Source: Neckera pumila
Taxonomy: Eukaryota; Streptophyta; Bryopsida; Hypnales; Neckeraceae
Length of the DNA: 64,000 nucleotides
Assembly (NCBI GenBank): GCA_963969595.1
Contig: OZ018417.1
Coordinates: forward strand, 6,760,501 to 6,824,500
Reading direction: 5' to 3'
The notes under the pieces are model-generated. The model saw nothing but the letters and a program-made list of their open reading frames with translations. It did no database searches and was not told the DNA's origin. How positions within the stretch are numbered: position 1 is the stretch's first letter; every line of letters starts with the position of its first letter. The position numbers and the translations under genes were made by a program. This document shows positions 1 through 12,318 of this stretch, piece by piece.

Positions 1-359
1 ATTTCCTATTTCAAGGATGTCCAAAAATAAAGATAATTTATTTTCAATATTAGGTAATTCTATGACCTTAAGTTTGAAAATTTGTAAATTTACTGACTTT
101 TTCACATGGTCTTCAAAAATTCTAATTTCTCAAACCAATTTTGAATCAAAAAATTAGAAAATTACTTTTGCTTTTATTTTGATTGTGGCAACAGTACAGG
201 GTACACTCGGTCTTTTTAAAATTAGTGTACTCAAGAGTCTATTCATTCATGCTTCCATGTCTAAGCACTTTTTGTTGACACTGGACTATCCTTAATTAGT
301 CATTCTTGAAGTACATTAAAGATGCTTCAACTCTCATTAGTTGTTGTTTAAATAACTCA
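1..359. other. AT-rich stretch with no gene seen
   Basis: I see no coding signal, splice structure or clear repeat boundary here. The sequence is very AT-rich. It ends at the TTAA that borders the first TTAA-type element. Confidence 0.5.
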
Positions 360-363
360 TTAA

Positions 364-1295
364 ACCCCTAAAGGTTTTTGACTATGTTTTCACCAAAAAC
401 ACTCCAAAACTGCCATTTCTAATACAAGTACCAAACTTTAGAAAAAAAGAATTTTTGGGCACAAGTAACCATAAGATCTTGTAGTACACTGGTTTGAGAA
501 TATGTGGAAAAAGTTTCAGGATTTTTCATCTTGTGGATTGCAAGATAATAGCGTTTAAATTGACAAAAAGCCATTTTTGGTCCTTGCGAAAAACCGGTCA
601 GCTGCACTTCACAAGGTCACATTGTATGAAAAAATGTCCAAAATGCTAGTAACTCTTTGGATTCATTTTCCTAGACAAGTTGGCTATATGCTTGAAAATT
701 TTCAGATCATTTGGAATTGTACAAAATATAGGAAAAAAATAGTAAGTAGAAAGAAGTAGAAAATGACTCAAAACACTAAATTGTTAAGAATTTAATTATA
801 GAATTGAAAATTGCGAATCCCAATGGTTATAATGTTGTAATAACCTATATACATCCAAGGTTTCCATTTTTTTTCAAAATTTTTGAAAACTGAATTAAAT
901 AAAGGACTCCAAAGTTTATTTTTAGAGTAGGGAATCTATAACTGCCGGCAAACTAGAACACCTCATAATTTTCATCTCATAAATAAAAATGGAATGATTC
1001 AAAGCACTCCATGTATATATAAATCTAGAGAACCAATTTCAAATTTTTATTTTTTTTAAAAGTGATTTTTTAAGAATTTTTTTTAGCTGCCCGCTGAGCA
1101 TTGAAAATCACCTATCATACCATAAATTTTTTATTTTCCATAACTTTTCAAAGTTATGAAAACTATTGGGCCTTAGAGCTACTCCTCGGAAAAATGTTGT
1201 GTGAAAATTTCAAGGAAAAAAAATAAAAACTCTGCTCGTAGTGAGCTGCCCAAAAATGCTATGTTCTCAAAAAAGCATTTTCAATGCTTTAGGGG
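364..1295. mobile_element. TTAA-flanked MITE (family A, 932 bp)
   Basis: The left end reads (TTAA)ACCCCTAAAGG and the right end GCTTTAGGGG(TTAA), so the termini are inverted repeats flanked by TTAA. There is no long ORF inside. Internal blocks recur in the other family A copies, such as a left subterminal stretch resembling CACTCCAAAACTGCCATTTC. It belongs to the subgroup whose right end carries GCTGCCCAAAAATGC. Non-autonomous DNA element; the TTAA target suggests a piggyBac-type mobiliser (inference). Confidence 0.7.
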
Positions 1296-1299
1296 TTAA

Positions 1300-1880
1300 C
1301 TTCCTTTGGTTCCTTATGAAAACTTGTGTTGAATTTAATCAAATGCTTTATCATATTTGGGTCAATGAGAGGTTGTGAATAACCCTATTATAGTTGGTGG
1401 CAAGCATTTGGGGTTGCAAAAGGGTCGGAGGATAGTCAAGATACCTTACTTGAGTGTGTGGCAAAAAATATTAATTAGTTCTAGTTCTCCCATAGTTACT
1501 TATTTCTTTTCCTCCTCCATTGCCTTTTGCTTGAAAGCCTGTCACTTTTGTTTCAACCTTAGTTGGCTCTAGAACAAAAGGGAAGAAGCTTTGCATTAAT
1601 AAAAGCTACCCTGAGAAAGTTTCATCTTACTAAAACAACGCTATAAGAACAAAATTTCTTTTAGTATTGATTTTTCTTACTTGCATTTTGACGTTTGGCA
1701 AAAAATATTTAGGGATAATTTTTTGTTAGAACTCATTTTTTAGTCCCCCAAAACAAATATTTGTGGCTAGATTAATGATAGAATGATGATAATTGTTTAA
1801 AGTGCTGATGAAATTGTCAATACCGAATGGTGAAACACAAATGTTTAGTAAAGTAGGAGGTTCATAAAGGACTCGGGCTC
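1300..1880. other. Unassigned AT-rich DNA
   Basis: No gene seen. One 65-codon open frame here has low complexity and no recognisable motif. Nothing equivalent was found in the right arm, so it lies outside the inverted duplication. Confidence 0.4.
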
Positions 1881-1992
1881 TAAAAGTGTCCACCTCCTCA
1901 TACACACACTATTTGTACATGTTGCTTTTTCATTGAACTAGCAGTGTACAAATAGTGTACATTTTGCAGGAAGTGGAGGCTTTTAGTGACCA
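1881..1992. repeat. Small foldback element (~110 bp)
   Basis: The two halves are inverted copies. The left half contains TAAAAGTGTCCACCTCC and ACTATTTGTACAT; the right half contains GTACAAATAGTGTACA and AGTGGAGGCTTTTAGTG. The stem is imperfect. It is probably a foldback MITE; I see no clear target-site duplication. Confidence 0.5.
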
Positions 1993-2339
1993 CTATGTTT
2001 TAGCTTCAAAACTTCATTTAAATAATTCCACAAAGCTCCAAAAAATATGAAACAACTTGAATTTGATGCCAATTCCGTTTGTGGCTTTCAAGGAAAATTT
2101 ATTGCAAAATACTTTAAATAGTTTAACCTCTCCAAATGAAGTTTTTGCCTTTTAATGGGTGCTTCACAAACCTCCTACCTACCTTATGTATGCAAAATAG
2201 TGAAATTGAGTTGCCTTAATAATTAGGTTGCCTTTGTCAAAGAAGTTACCACATGACTCACTACTTGTCCATACGGAGGCACATGCCATTCTCTAAACCC
2301 AATCCATGAACTAGTGCACCAATCCATGCAACATACATG

Positions 2340-3250
2340 GTTCCTACATTAGGGTGATTGCATGAAAGACCAGTACTGAAACATCGTCACAAACGCACTT
2401 CTGAAGCTTCATTTTGCAATAACTTTAGAAACATGACTTGTAGAAACTTGAAATTTTTAGTGGAGATTCTTCTTATGAGTTTGATTATATCTCATATTTT
2501 TCAGAAATTTTCAAAAATCATTTCATATTTAAAAATCATTTAAACTAATTTATCACGTTTTAAGTTTCAGGGTTTTTACTACATAAGGAGTCCCCAAATT
2601 TAATGATTTGGAGCTGAAATTTCTATTGTCTATTCCCATGGAAGGAACTCATGTTTATACCAAGAGGCATAAAAAAATATTTTATTTTATATCCTCTACG
2701 TCCATGCAAAGAGGGCTCCCTTGCGCATGCAACTCTAAACATTGAAGATGGTTTTAGGATCATTTTTTTGGTGAAATATTTTTACTATGAAGTCTTCTCA
2801 AATGGCATTTTTCAGTTTTTTTTAAAATTAATTTTCCTATTTTTTACAAATTAAAATGTTAAAGTATGTATTTTCTTGTGATTCTGCACTTTTCTAGTTC
2901 TCCTATTTAGAGAATTTTTTTTTGCTTTTCCTTCATAGGATATCTTCTTCTTATAGGTGTATACATTTCTCATATTTTTTCTATTTTTTTTAAAATGTTT
3001 TTCTATTTTTATAGTACTCCCAAAAAAATGGCTGAAAACGGCCAAAGTGGAACAAAAACGGAAGGTCATTCTTGCAACGACCCATTACTACATCCTTCTG
3101 CAGTAAATGAACATAAGCTAGTTTAATAGTGTAGAATGTCAAAAAACTAGTGTGAGGCAACCTAATTTCACTATTTATTGTAGATGAGACATGATTTCTA
3201 CCCAAACAAAATGGCTCCATGATGGATTTTATTGCCTCTACTTGAGAGGA
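2340..3250. other. AT-rich intergenic DNA with a decayed element
   Basis: No gene seen. Around 3,150-3,190 there is GAGGCAACCTAATTTCACTAT. A related inverted form (AGTGAAATTAGGTTGC) occurs near 26,310 and 42,830, so this is probably one end of a low-copy MITE family whose limits I cannot define. Confidence 0.35.
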
Positions 3251-3256
3251 ATTTAT

Positions 3257-4159
3257 CCCCTAAAGGACCGAGGCCTTTTTACTACCAAAAAACACTGAAA
3301 ATTGTCATATCTATAGCAAAGAGTAAAAAAAATTTAATGTTTTTTTCCCACATCTAACCATAGATTCTTACACCTAATTGGTATAAAAAAGTGGAAAACT
3401 TTTTAGAATTTTTGACCGCATAGATTGCAAGATATTTGCGTTTAAAGTGGAAAAAATAATTTTTTTAGCACATTGCAGGACTGGATTTCTTGACTTTGAA
3501 CATTTTTAACTCTAAATTTTTGCATTACAGAGTTTTGAGCTTTAAATCCTTATAGTGGAATTGAGTTGGGAGTCTAGGAAAAAAAAAGAAATTCAAAAAA
3601 ACTTAATTTTCATTCTTAAGAAAATTGTTAAGTAGAAGTAGATACAAGATAGAAGGAAAATCTAAAATATTAATATCTTTTAGATGGAATTAAAATGCAC
3701 TAATTCCAATGGTGAGATTGTTCTAGCAAGTAAACTCAACCATGCAAAAAGAAGTTTGAAAAATTAAAAAAATTGCATTCAGAAATGAATCCTACGTGTT
3801 ATTTTTTTCAAAAAGATGCTTTAACTGCCCAAAAAACAAGAATGTCCATAACTTCCTCACAACAAATCCAAATGAAATGAATCAAAGCTTTTGAGGTAGA
3901 CAAAAATATATTCTATGAGAAAAATTCAAAAAAAAACACAATTTTAGCAATTTTTTTTCCTGCCCCCCATCCCATGTTTTGAGCTTATTTGGTCATAACT
4001 ATTGTTCCCGGGCACCAATTATAAAAAGTTATATTCCCACAAAGCTTATCAGTTCTTCTATCTTCAAAAAAAGTTTCCAAAAATCACAACAAAAATTCAG
4101 CCATTGGTATTTGCCCGAAATCCCATTTGTCGCCCGAAGGGACAATAGTCCTTTAGGGG
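3257..4159. mobile_element. TTAA-type MITE (family A, 903 bp)
   Basis: The left end is CCCCTAAAGGACCGAGGCC and the right end GTCCTTTAGGGG. The flanking tetranucleotides are TTAT and GTAA, degraded forms of TTAA. Internally it matches other family A copies, for example GAAATGAATCAAAGCTTT and the subterminal CCCATTTGTCGCCCGAAGGG. No ORF of note. Confidence 0.7.
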
Positions 4160-4176
4160 GTAAGGATTTTGTTAGA

Positions 4177-4480
4177 ATTAGAGGAGTTTCAGACCTCCTA
4201 AGAGATTGCGAGTTCCCGGACTGTGAGAACTCTGCAGGAATGCTGGGACGCTACCAAATGGTCAGGCTGACATAGCCAAGCAATTGCCACATCATTTTTG
4301 AAAAAAAAAAAAAAAAAATTGGTTAAAATGATATTTTGGTAATTATTTATTTATTTATTTTTATTTATTTTATTTTGAAAAAAAAAAGATCTGAGACGCC
4401 CGTACCGTTGTTCCCTCAATCTGGACAGATTGGGGACGGGCCTGAAACAGTCTTCCAAGGCCTTCAAAACTCCTCTAATG
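4177..4480. mobile_element. MITE family C (~304 bp)
   Basis: The termini ATTAGAGGAGTTTC and AAAACTCCTCTAAT are inverted repeats. The interior is mosaic: a GC-richer block near each end (for example CGTACCGTTGTTCCCTC) and an A/T homopolymer core. Related copies lie at 38,946-39,256 and 55,343-55,657. No coding capacity. Confidence 0.6.
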
Positions 4481-5157
4481 AAATGACCCTGTCTGTAAGT
4501 GTAGGTGCTTGTTTTCTTGAGAGGATCTGTGAAGTCAAGTCGCCTAAGGTAAACCAGCCTAAAGTCGCCAGCTTTCTATTTCCGCCATCCTAGTTTTGGC
4601 CCCATTTCCGTCACTGCACTCATCCAACTCTACTCACTTTCCTGACAAAATCAGAGCATTGATATCACCAAAACTAATGTGTCAATTTTTCATTGGTCCG
4701 TACTTATGTGCTAATAGATACATGGAAGGGTGGTTATGGGTTGTTGGTATGATGTTTATGACTCCAATCTACAAGTGATTTTGTAATTTCAGGGTTGACA
4801 CTTCAAAAACTCACAGAAATTACAATTTTGATTGAAAAATTATAATTCCACTTGGGCTTGATTTGCGAAACAAGCGCACACCTCTGAAAAATACATGCCC
4901 TTCTTGGAATTGGCCCCAGTATACTTAGATTGCAAATCAGGGTGGTAATAGGCTGGTCTACCTTAGTTTGTGCTGGAGCTTCTCCCTATAGGCTAGTGGC
5001 TAAGGTAGAATAAGCTAAGTTGCTGGGAAGTAGGGAGTAGAATCATGAGCACTGATTTTAACTTATTATTACTTATGTATTTTGATGCCAAAAGATTTCA
5101 TGATATTTCCAGCTCTATTGTTTTTGGATACAGACAGTTCTAAAACACCGACTGGAA

Positions 5158-5757
5158 GGCATATAATTATTTACATTCCTAAAGATTTTTAATGTTCCAG
5201 TGCAAATAAGAAAGACAAAAAGGAATCTACACAGCATTCGGTCCACGGGGGCATACAATTATTTACATTCCTAAAGATTTTAGTGTTCCAGTACAAATAA
5301 GAAAGACAAAAGGAATCTACACAGCATTTGGTCCATGGGGAAAAGGGGGACATTAACCCCTAAAGTCCGAAGGCCATTTTTCTGTCAAAAAACATTCAAA
5401 ACTGCCATTTTTGTTGCATTCACCCATAAATTAAAAAAAAAAAAAAAAATCTAGAATTGAACCATAGGATCTTGTACTTTCACTTGTCAAAGATCATGTG
5501 GTAAGAATTTCAAGAAGTTTGACCGCATAGATTGGAAGATATTAGCATTCAAAGTTGAAATTGAAAGTTTATTTAAACATTGGCCTGCAATTTCAGATGA
5601 CTTTTGACCACCATTTGTGGAAGATTTTCATATTAGCCATTTTCATATTAGCATTCGGTCCATGGGGGCATATAATTATTTACATTCCTAAAGATTTTGA
5701 ATGTTCCAATACAAATAAGAAAGACAAAAAGGAATCTACACAGCATTCCGTCCATAG
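5158..5757. repeat. ~90-bp repeat units plus a truncated family A element
   Basis: A unit of about 90 bp running from CATATAATTATTTACATTCC to ACAGCATTCGGTCC occurs twice in tandem (5,158-5,340) and a third time at about 5,660-5,757. Between them is the left portion of a TTAA element (TTAA at 5,353-5,356, then CCCCTAAAGTCCGAAGGCC), broken off near 5,640. The right arm holds three tandem units next to a complete element (40,526-42,119). The left arm has therefore suffered an internal deletion or rearrangement. Confidence 0.6.
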
Positions 5758-6397
5758 GAAAAAGGGGGAAAGGGGGACCCGTCCTACTAAGTGGGACCAG
5801 CACGGTGGATTTACATTGGGAAAAAATGCAGGAATTTTTTATTTGCCATAAAAAAGAATTTGCAAATTTTGAATTCATATTTGCAATAAGAGACCTCAAA
5901 TTAGCTAGGAGAGGCCTATAACTTACCCTAGACACAACGCAAAATACGGGGCTTTTTTCTACTTTTACCCCAGAAAACACAAAACTTATCATGCTGGTCC
6001 TACTATGTGGGATGGATTTATCATCCGGCTGGGAAAATGCAACCATTTACAAGGCGAGGTTCTGGATGCCCACGTTTTTCACTTTGCTAGGGAAGATTGA
6101 CCCCGTCGGTTATTGCCTTATACTTTTTCCTTGAAGAAAACATTCGGGAGTTTTTTTATTTGTCACCCATGATAAAATTTGCAAATTTTGAATTCATTTT
6201 TGGAATCAGAGGTCCACTAATTTGGAGAGGTGAAGAAATATAAAATTTATGCGGTACAAAATAGGGGGACAATACTTACATTTAACCCAGTAAGGTGGTC
6301 AATCCTCTGCATGGCCTATAAAGAATGTACTGTACTGCACACCTAATTTCGATCCCACCAAATTCCGCCTCAATGTATTGTACATTGTAGAACCTCT
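5758..6397. other. Non-coding arm DNA with repeated AT motifs
   Basis: No gene seen. It matches 39,890-40,510 in reverse complement. It repeats a motif of the type AAATTTGCAAATTTTGAATTC followed by an AGCTAGGAGAGG-like string. Similar motifs occur in the family F element at 17,567-17,839, so part of it is probably an old member of that family. Confidence 0.4.
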
Positions 6398-6401
6398 TTA
6401 A

Positions 6402-6617
6402 CCCTGTAACAATTTTGGACTGAAATTGTCCAATGAATGACGCTTTTGTCTCTATAGTGGACAGAGAAACACTTCTTCATCCAATGTTTTTATGGTAGGA
6501 GAAGAGGGCATGCAGAGTCTTTTGAGGCCGGAAACCACCCTTATTGAAGGCCTCCTTTTTTTAAATGACAGATTGGTTACAACAACAACCAACAGCACCC
6601 CCCGCATTGTTTTAGGG
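6402..6617. mobile_element. Short TTAA-flanked element (216 bp)
   Basis: It lies between TTAA at 6,398-6,401 and TTAA at 6,618-6,621, with ends CCCTGTAAC and GTTTTAGGG. The homologous place in the right arm (around 39,880) has a single TTAA and neither this element nor its neighbour. It is more GC-rich than family A. It has no recognised coding content. Confidence 0.5.
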
Positions 6618-6621
6618 TTAA

Positions 6622-6901
6622 GGTAACTGCACCTTAAATCGCACAATTAAGCAATTCAGCATGGTTTTCACTATTATATTGAAAAAGAATTGTGGGGTTC
6701 CATTGGTAGTCAAAACGGGATTTTAGATTCTCTCAGAATGCATTTTTTGGACACCATGTCAATAAACTACGAATTTTCAAAGTGCTGAAAATAGGTGCAC
6801 CTAAAAGCAATCATAGAGTCATATGAATAGTGGGAGTACATTTTAGGCAAGAATATCCAGTGTGCGCTTTTAGGAACCATGCAATTTTAGGTGTAGTTAC
6901 C
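6622..6901. mobile_element. TTAA-flanked MITE (280 bp) with strong TIRs
   Basis: The left end GGTAACTGCACCTTAAATCG and the right end CAATTTTAGGTGTAGTTACC are inverted copies (about 17 of 20 positions). TTAA lies on both sides (6,618-6,621 and 6,902-6,905). It shares its left TTAA with the preceding element, so two elements used the same target in succession. Confidence 0.65.
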
Positions 6902-6905
6902 TTAA

Positions 6906-8364
6906 TCCCTCAACGACCAAGAGAACACAATGTGTCTTTTTGAAAATTTAATGGTAAACTTAAATTTTTGATAGGGCAAAACAAATCTCAAATTTTGTAA
7001 ATTAGGGACTTGCAAAGTTGACATGCTTGTTGCATTTCTTTTATTTTCAAAATTTCAATATGAAAAGTATTTAAAAGTTTATTTAGGAAATGTAGTCTAA
7101 TAGAAAAAGGGAGCAACCATAATTTTTTTACAATGAAAGGAATAGTAGGGATGGAAAAAAACATTTTCTTGGACATTCTAGTTTTTATTTTGCACAAAAA
7201 GCTGGATGTGGAGAAAAAATTTCATATTTGTATTTTTAGCAATTTTAAAAATACAAGGTTCAATCTAATGTGGTTAAGAATACAAAAATACTCCATCTAT
7301 TCCTAAATAAATCAGGGGTTTTGAAATATACTTGTCCCAAATTAAATTGGAAATTGCTCTCTATAACTTAATCAACAACAACTGAAGCTAATTCAAATAC
7401 CTTGAAGCAAAAAAATCCGCAAATACCACGCTCCACAATCTATATAGCAATTTGATTGTTGCAAAGGGAATTGAAATGCAACCTTTAACTAACCAAAGAT
7501 GATGAATTCAACCTATCACTGTACACAACCTACTACTAACAAATCTCTTGTTGAGAATTTCTTGGAGTTGAATCACAGGACATCTTTGGAATTGAATACA
7601 GACTTCCTTGCACTAGCATTCCTTGAAGAATGATCCAAACTAATAGCACTGGAGCAGTTCCAAGAAGGGGGAAAATTTATCAATTTCAACACTTGTTTTC
7701 AACATGCGTCACTTCATTGTTGACTTCCATTCTTTTACGCCTAGTGGGGTTGATTAGAAGCTACAATAACTACGCAATCTCCTAAAAGTAGGAGCAACTC
7801 ATGCATTAATCTAGCCATTTCTAGAAACATCTGGATTTATTTTGGGATGAAGTGAGTAATTAGGATGATTACAAATTTTTTAAAGATGTTCCAAACAATA
7901 TGCTAATGATATCAATTGTTAAATTTCAAAAATTAACTCGCATAATTTTTTTTTTTAATTTTATAAGATCCCATTTGGTCAATTTTGGCTTTCTTCTCTT
8001 TCATTTTGAAAATGTGTTCAAATTTGAGAGAGTTTTTTGTTTCTCATTTTTTTAAATTAAAAAATATAAAATTTTCCTTAGATTCTAATATGTTTTTTTA
8101 GAGGGGTAAAAAAGCATTATGTACCTTCTTATTTCCAGAAATTGTGTTTATTGCCTATAAAGTTGATTATCCAAAATTGTTATAATCTAAAAATCCAATG
8201 GTCAATATTTTCCAGAATTAATTCCATATATAATAGACAAAGTAGTCTTTACTTTTGTATGGTGAAAATTAAAAATTTCAAGCATATCCATGTGCAAAAA
8301 ATATCAAATTGGGATGATTTATTAAAAAAAAAACATTGTCAAAAAGCTGTCAGGCCTTGAGGGA
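6906..8364. mobile_element. TTAA-type element containing a Stowaway-like MITE
   Basis: The ends are (TTAA)TCCCTCAACGACC and GGCCTTGAGGGA(TTAA). Removing the internal 566-bp Stowaway-like insertion leaves about 0.89 kb, the usual family A size. The right arm retains only the left part (about 39,520-39,883). Confidence 0.6.
7291..7856. mobile_element. Stowaway-like MITE (566 bp, TA target)
   Basis: The left end TA-CTCCATCTATTCCTAAATAA and the right end TTATTTTGGGATGAAGTGAG-TA form inverted repeats. They match the well-known plant Stowaway terminus (CTCCCTCCGTCCCAAAATA-like) with TA on each side. A truncated relative lies in the right arm at about 39,285-39,520. No transposase is encoded. Confidence 0.75.
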
Positions 8365-8368
8365 TTAA

Positions 8369-8843
8369 AGCATTACTATCTAAAGTCATAAACCTCTCTA
8401 AGTTTATCAAGTGCAATTTCTACTCCATTTTAAAAATTTAAAAATTATTTTAAAACTAGATATTTTATTGTGATTTGACATTTGGATCTATAATTATGGT
8501 TTGTTGATTTTAGAATTTTAGAATGACATAGTGACTTTGTTTATTTTTGAGTTTATTCCATTATGTTATATGCTATAATATAGACCTACTGAGAAAATTT
8601 CAAAATTTTTGAACATATTTTGTATTTGATACAAATTGTTTTATCTTTTTCCTTAAAGAATTAACATCAATTTCAAATTTTCACAAAAAATTTGAAATTT
8701 TTTATGACTCACAGAAGATATTTGATTTCATCTTTGAGAAATAAGGTAAAAAAATTTCCTTCTTCTATAGTTGTAAAATGGTAGCAAATAGAATGAAGGA
8801 TTACAGGACCAAAATCCGTGGTTATAGGCTTGTACTTTCAAGA
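8369..8843. repeat. Dispersed AT-rich repeat H, copy 1
   Basis: This resembles 9,824-10,255 in the same orientation and 52,335-53,340 in reverse. Shared features include GGTTTGTTG after a run of Ts, TTTTGTATTTGATA, and a block like AAAATGGTAGCAAATAGAATG. No open frame. Its nature is unknown; no TIRs were identified. Confidence 0.45.
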
Positions 8844-8847
8844 TTAA

Positions 8848-9092
8848 TCCTTTAGTAGTTCAACATCCCAATTTAAGTCGATGAACATAGAGTATCACTA
8901 AGCTTTTCAGACCACATAACTTTTCATCAAAATCAATGCTTGGCTTTTTTCGAACCACACTTTCTGTATGGCAAATTTTATGAAATTGAGATCAATAATA
9001 TATATTGATCATAATATTTTATGAAATTGAGATTTATAAAGATACAAGTGAAAATGTACAAAAATTCAATAAAAGATTCAAGTGCTAAAGGG
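8848..9092. mobile_element. TTAA-flanked MITE (245 bp)
   Basis: Flanked by TTAA at 8,844-8,847 and 9,093-9,096. The termini TCCTTTAGTAGTTCAA and TTCAAGTGCTAAAGGG are inverted repeats with few mismatches. It is a small relative of the TTAA family, without coding capacity. Confidence 0.6.
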
Positions 9093-9103
9093 TTAAGTGT
9101 TAA

Positions 9104-9819
9104 CCCTAGAAGGAATCACTTTTAAAAGAAATTAAAAATTTGAAATTGATATTCTAGATTTATATGTACATGGAAAGCTTTGAATCATTTCATTTTGATT
9201 AATGAAATGAAAATTATTAGGAGTTTTAGTTTGCGCATAGTTATGGAATCTCTACTCTGAAATAAACTTTGAAGTCCTTTATTTAACTCAATTTTGAATA
9301 TTTAAATAAATAAATAAAAACATTGGATGAAGATTATTTATTACAACATTACAATTATCGCTATTGGCATTTTTCAATTCCATAATTAAATTTTTGACAA
9401 TTTAGTATTTTGAATCATTTTTTTTTTTTTTTTCGATTTATTATTTGTTTCCTATATGTTGTACCATTCCAAAAAATCTGAATTTTTTCAAGCATGTATC
9501 CAACTTGTCTAGGAAAATGAATCCAAAGAGTAACCACCATTTTGGGCATTTTTTCATACAAATGTGACATTGTGAAGGGCAGCTGCCCATTATTTTTGCA
9601 AGGACAAAAAAAGGACTTTTGTCAATTCAAACGCTATTATCTTGCAATCTACAAGGTGGAAATTTCTGAAATTTTTTCCACATTTTCTCAAACCAATTTA
9701 CTACAAGATCCTATGGTTACATGTGTCTAAATTTTTTTTTTTCTAAAACTTAGTACTTGTATTAGAAATGGCAATTTTGGAGTGTTTTTGGTGAAAATAT
9801 AATCAAATACATTTAGGGG
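9104..9819. mobile_element. TTAA-type MITE (family A, 716 bp)
   Basis: The left end is (TTAA)CCCTAGAAGG and the right end CATTTAGGGG(TTAA). The interior is an inverted, shortened version of the element at 364-1295: both hold a TTGTACCATTCC/TTGTAC(A)-type block and the TTTTCATACAAATGTGACAT block. Confidence 0.7.
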
Positions 9820-9823
9820 TTAA

Positions 9824-10255
9824 TTCAATCCAACTAATGAAATGAAGCTTATCAAGTAGAACTCCTACTCCAATTGGAAATTTGAACAATTCATAAATTT
9901 CAGTATTTTATAGCAATATGAACTTTGGTCCTATAACCATGGTTTGTTGGTTTCCTAATCTTGGAGTGGTACAATAACTTTGGTTTATGCCATGATGTTG
10001 TACACTATACTATACATGTATGGTGAAAATTTCAGAGTTTTCAATCATATTTTGTATTTGATATGAATTTTCTTCATTTTTTTTAAGAAATTCATAATAA
10101 TTTCAAGTTTCCCCCAAAACATCTGAAAATTGTATGACTTGTAGTAGACATATGATTTTGTCTTTGAAAAATAAACATAAAAATTTCTATTCATATCTAG
10201 TTGCAAAATGGCAACAAATAGAGTGATGGATAGTAAGACTTGAAATTAGTGGTCA
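9824..10255. repeat. Dispersed AT-rich repeat H, copy 2
   Basis: Homologous to 8,369-8,843 (direct) and 52,335-53,340 (inverted). Like the latter it lies 3' of an ankyrin-PGG gene unit, so this repeat was probably already beside the ancestral gene. Confidence 0.45.
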
Positions 10256-10674
10256 TCATTAGAAAAAATTTAAAGCCATGGGAGGACTGCTTTGGCTTGC
10301 ATGAAAATGTGCATTTACAAGAAATACCAGCCAAAGTTGGCATTACAAGAATTTTCAGCCCTCTGGAAGGCTACTCTAGATTGCTCAGTCATGCCAAGCT
10401 ATTTCAAGCTTAGCCAGTCAATCAATTAAAGTCCCCTAGTGAGCGGTCAGCCTGGTTGACTGCTCGTTGAAACAGTCAAATTTTGTTGTTTTGTTTTGTT
10501 TTGTTTTAATAAATTTTTAACTCATAAAATTGAAATCCTACGCCACTGTCACTGAAATTTTTGCTGTGTGGAAATAGGGAAAAAATGAAATTTTTAGCCT
10601 TGAAAAATCAAATTTCAGGGTATTTTGGAGGGTTGTAGAGCAGCCTTCCAGAGGCCTAAAATTTTCTATAATGG
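10256..10674. mobile_element. MITE family C relative (~419 bp)
   Basis: The ends CATTAGAAAAAATTTAAAGCC and GGCCTAAAATTTTCTATAATG are inverted repeats. The interior contains a TTTTG pentamer run near 10,480-10,505. No coding capacity. Two further copies with microsatellite cores follow. Confidence 0.5.
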
Positions 10675-10729
10675 GATTAGAGAATCTATAAAGTGAGCAG
10701 TCAATTGTGGTTCCTCGTCAAATTTTTGA

Positions 10730-10872
<143 letters not shown>

Positions 10873-11128
10873 AAATAATAATAATTTAAAAAAATTATTT
10901 TTATATTTGTTGTATTTGCACATCCACCGAAATTAGAACGACCCTGATATTAAGGCCCAAATTCTCTGTAATGGAGCCTATCCTTCTAGTCTAGGGTTAA
11001 ATAAAGTGGGCTGTTTGTAACATTGAGGAGCATTAGACATTACAAAAAATTTGGACTTTGTGGAGGGCCATTAGGATTTTGGCAAATGTAAAATTACAAT
11101 GAAAATAAATAAATAAATAAATTTATAA

Positions 11129-11130
<2 letters not shown>

Positions 11131-11173
<43 letters not shown>
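11131..11173. repeat. (CA)n microsatellite followed by (TA)n
   Basis: About 21 CA dinucleotides followed by a short TA run. It lies inside a further family C relative (about 11,027-11,395; left CATTAGACATTACAAAAAAT, right GCCTATAATTTTCTATAATG). Confidence 0.9.
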
Positions 11174-11185
<12 letters not shown>

Positions 11186-11394
11186 ATAAAAATAAAAATA
11201 AATTATTATTATTCTTTTCTTACAAAAAAAAAAAAAAATTCAATCAGAAATCCAAGGTTGAGGCACATGGGTTGACTGTTCACCTTACAAATTTTTTGAC
11301 GGCTTTTTGGGATGATATTTTCTCTAATTGCACATTTTCAAGCATTCTAGCAACCCTTATGTGGCCTATAATTTTCTATAATGCTGATGTATTA

Positions 11395-12318
11395 TTATCA
11401 ATTGAATTGTGTTGCAATAATTTATTGTGTTTTTAGAGCATTACCAGTAGCCTAGTCTCCACATACACCTTGATTTCTCAATTCATCCATGTTGAATTGC
11501 TAGCGATATCAATTGGTTATTGAAAGAATTTTTTTGCTTGTTGTTCCTGCTTGTATTGTGCTCCTTGATCTATTATATAAATTGGATAGCCACTGATTTA
11601 TCGTTGTAATGTAGAGTTTTTCATGTGAAGTGACCTTAATATCACTACAAGATATCCACCATTGTTGAATGGTGTTGCTTCTTTAAGTTGATATATGTTA
11701 CCCAAAACTAAATGAAATTTCATCCAATTTGAATAAACAACATTATTTCAATTAGCACAAAATGTCAATTAGCAAGGTAAATTTTTGCAAGTATATGACC
11801 ATATAGATGCTATTCTTTTACATATTATTGAACTCTACAATGAGGATTGCTATTATGTGAGCATAAGAGTGTGAGCCTATGAGCCTAGAATACTATACAC
11901 CTATATTATAGGTGTATATTCTATAGAAACCGTCTATGATTATAGAATATATATGTTACTAATACCCATATTATAGGTGTTTATGATACATACACCTTCT
12001 ATAGTATATGGTATCTATATATTAGGTACCTATATTGTAGGCTCCATGCTCAAAAGCTTGCATTCTTGGGCTCACATACTAGCACTGTTGATACAAATGA
12101 GTATTTTGAATAGCTCACATACCATTGTTTATAAGAATACATATTGTGTACAAAGATATTTTTTAGGGCTCCTACATCTTAGCCAACTTCATGATCTCTA
12201 CCATTCTCTATACCATTCTGATGGCTCTACAAGAGTTTGCACATGATTTTATTACACAATCTTAAATGGTCTTCCCAAGTATCTTCTTGTTGGCATACAT
12301 ATGTATTGTATACATATT
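11395..12318. other. 3' flank of ANK1, shared with ANK2 and ANK3
   Basis: In reverse complement this matches about 36,440-38,945 (with three transposon insertions removed) and 51,712-52,310. It contains two empty target sites for elements present in the ANK2 copy: the single TTAA at 11,683-11,686 and one close to 12,265. No separate gene seen. Confidence 0.6.
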
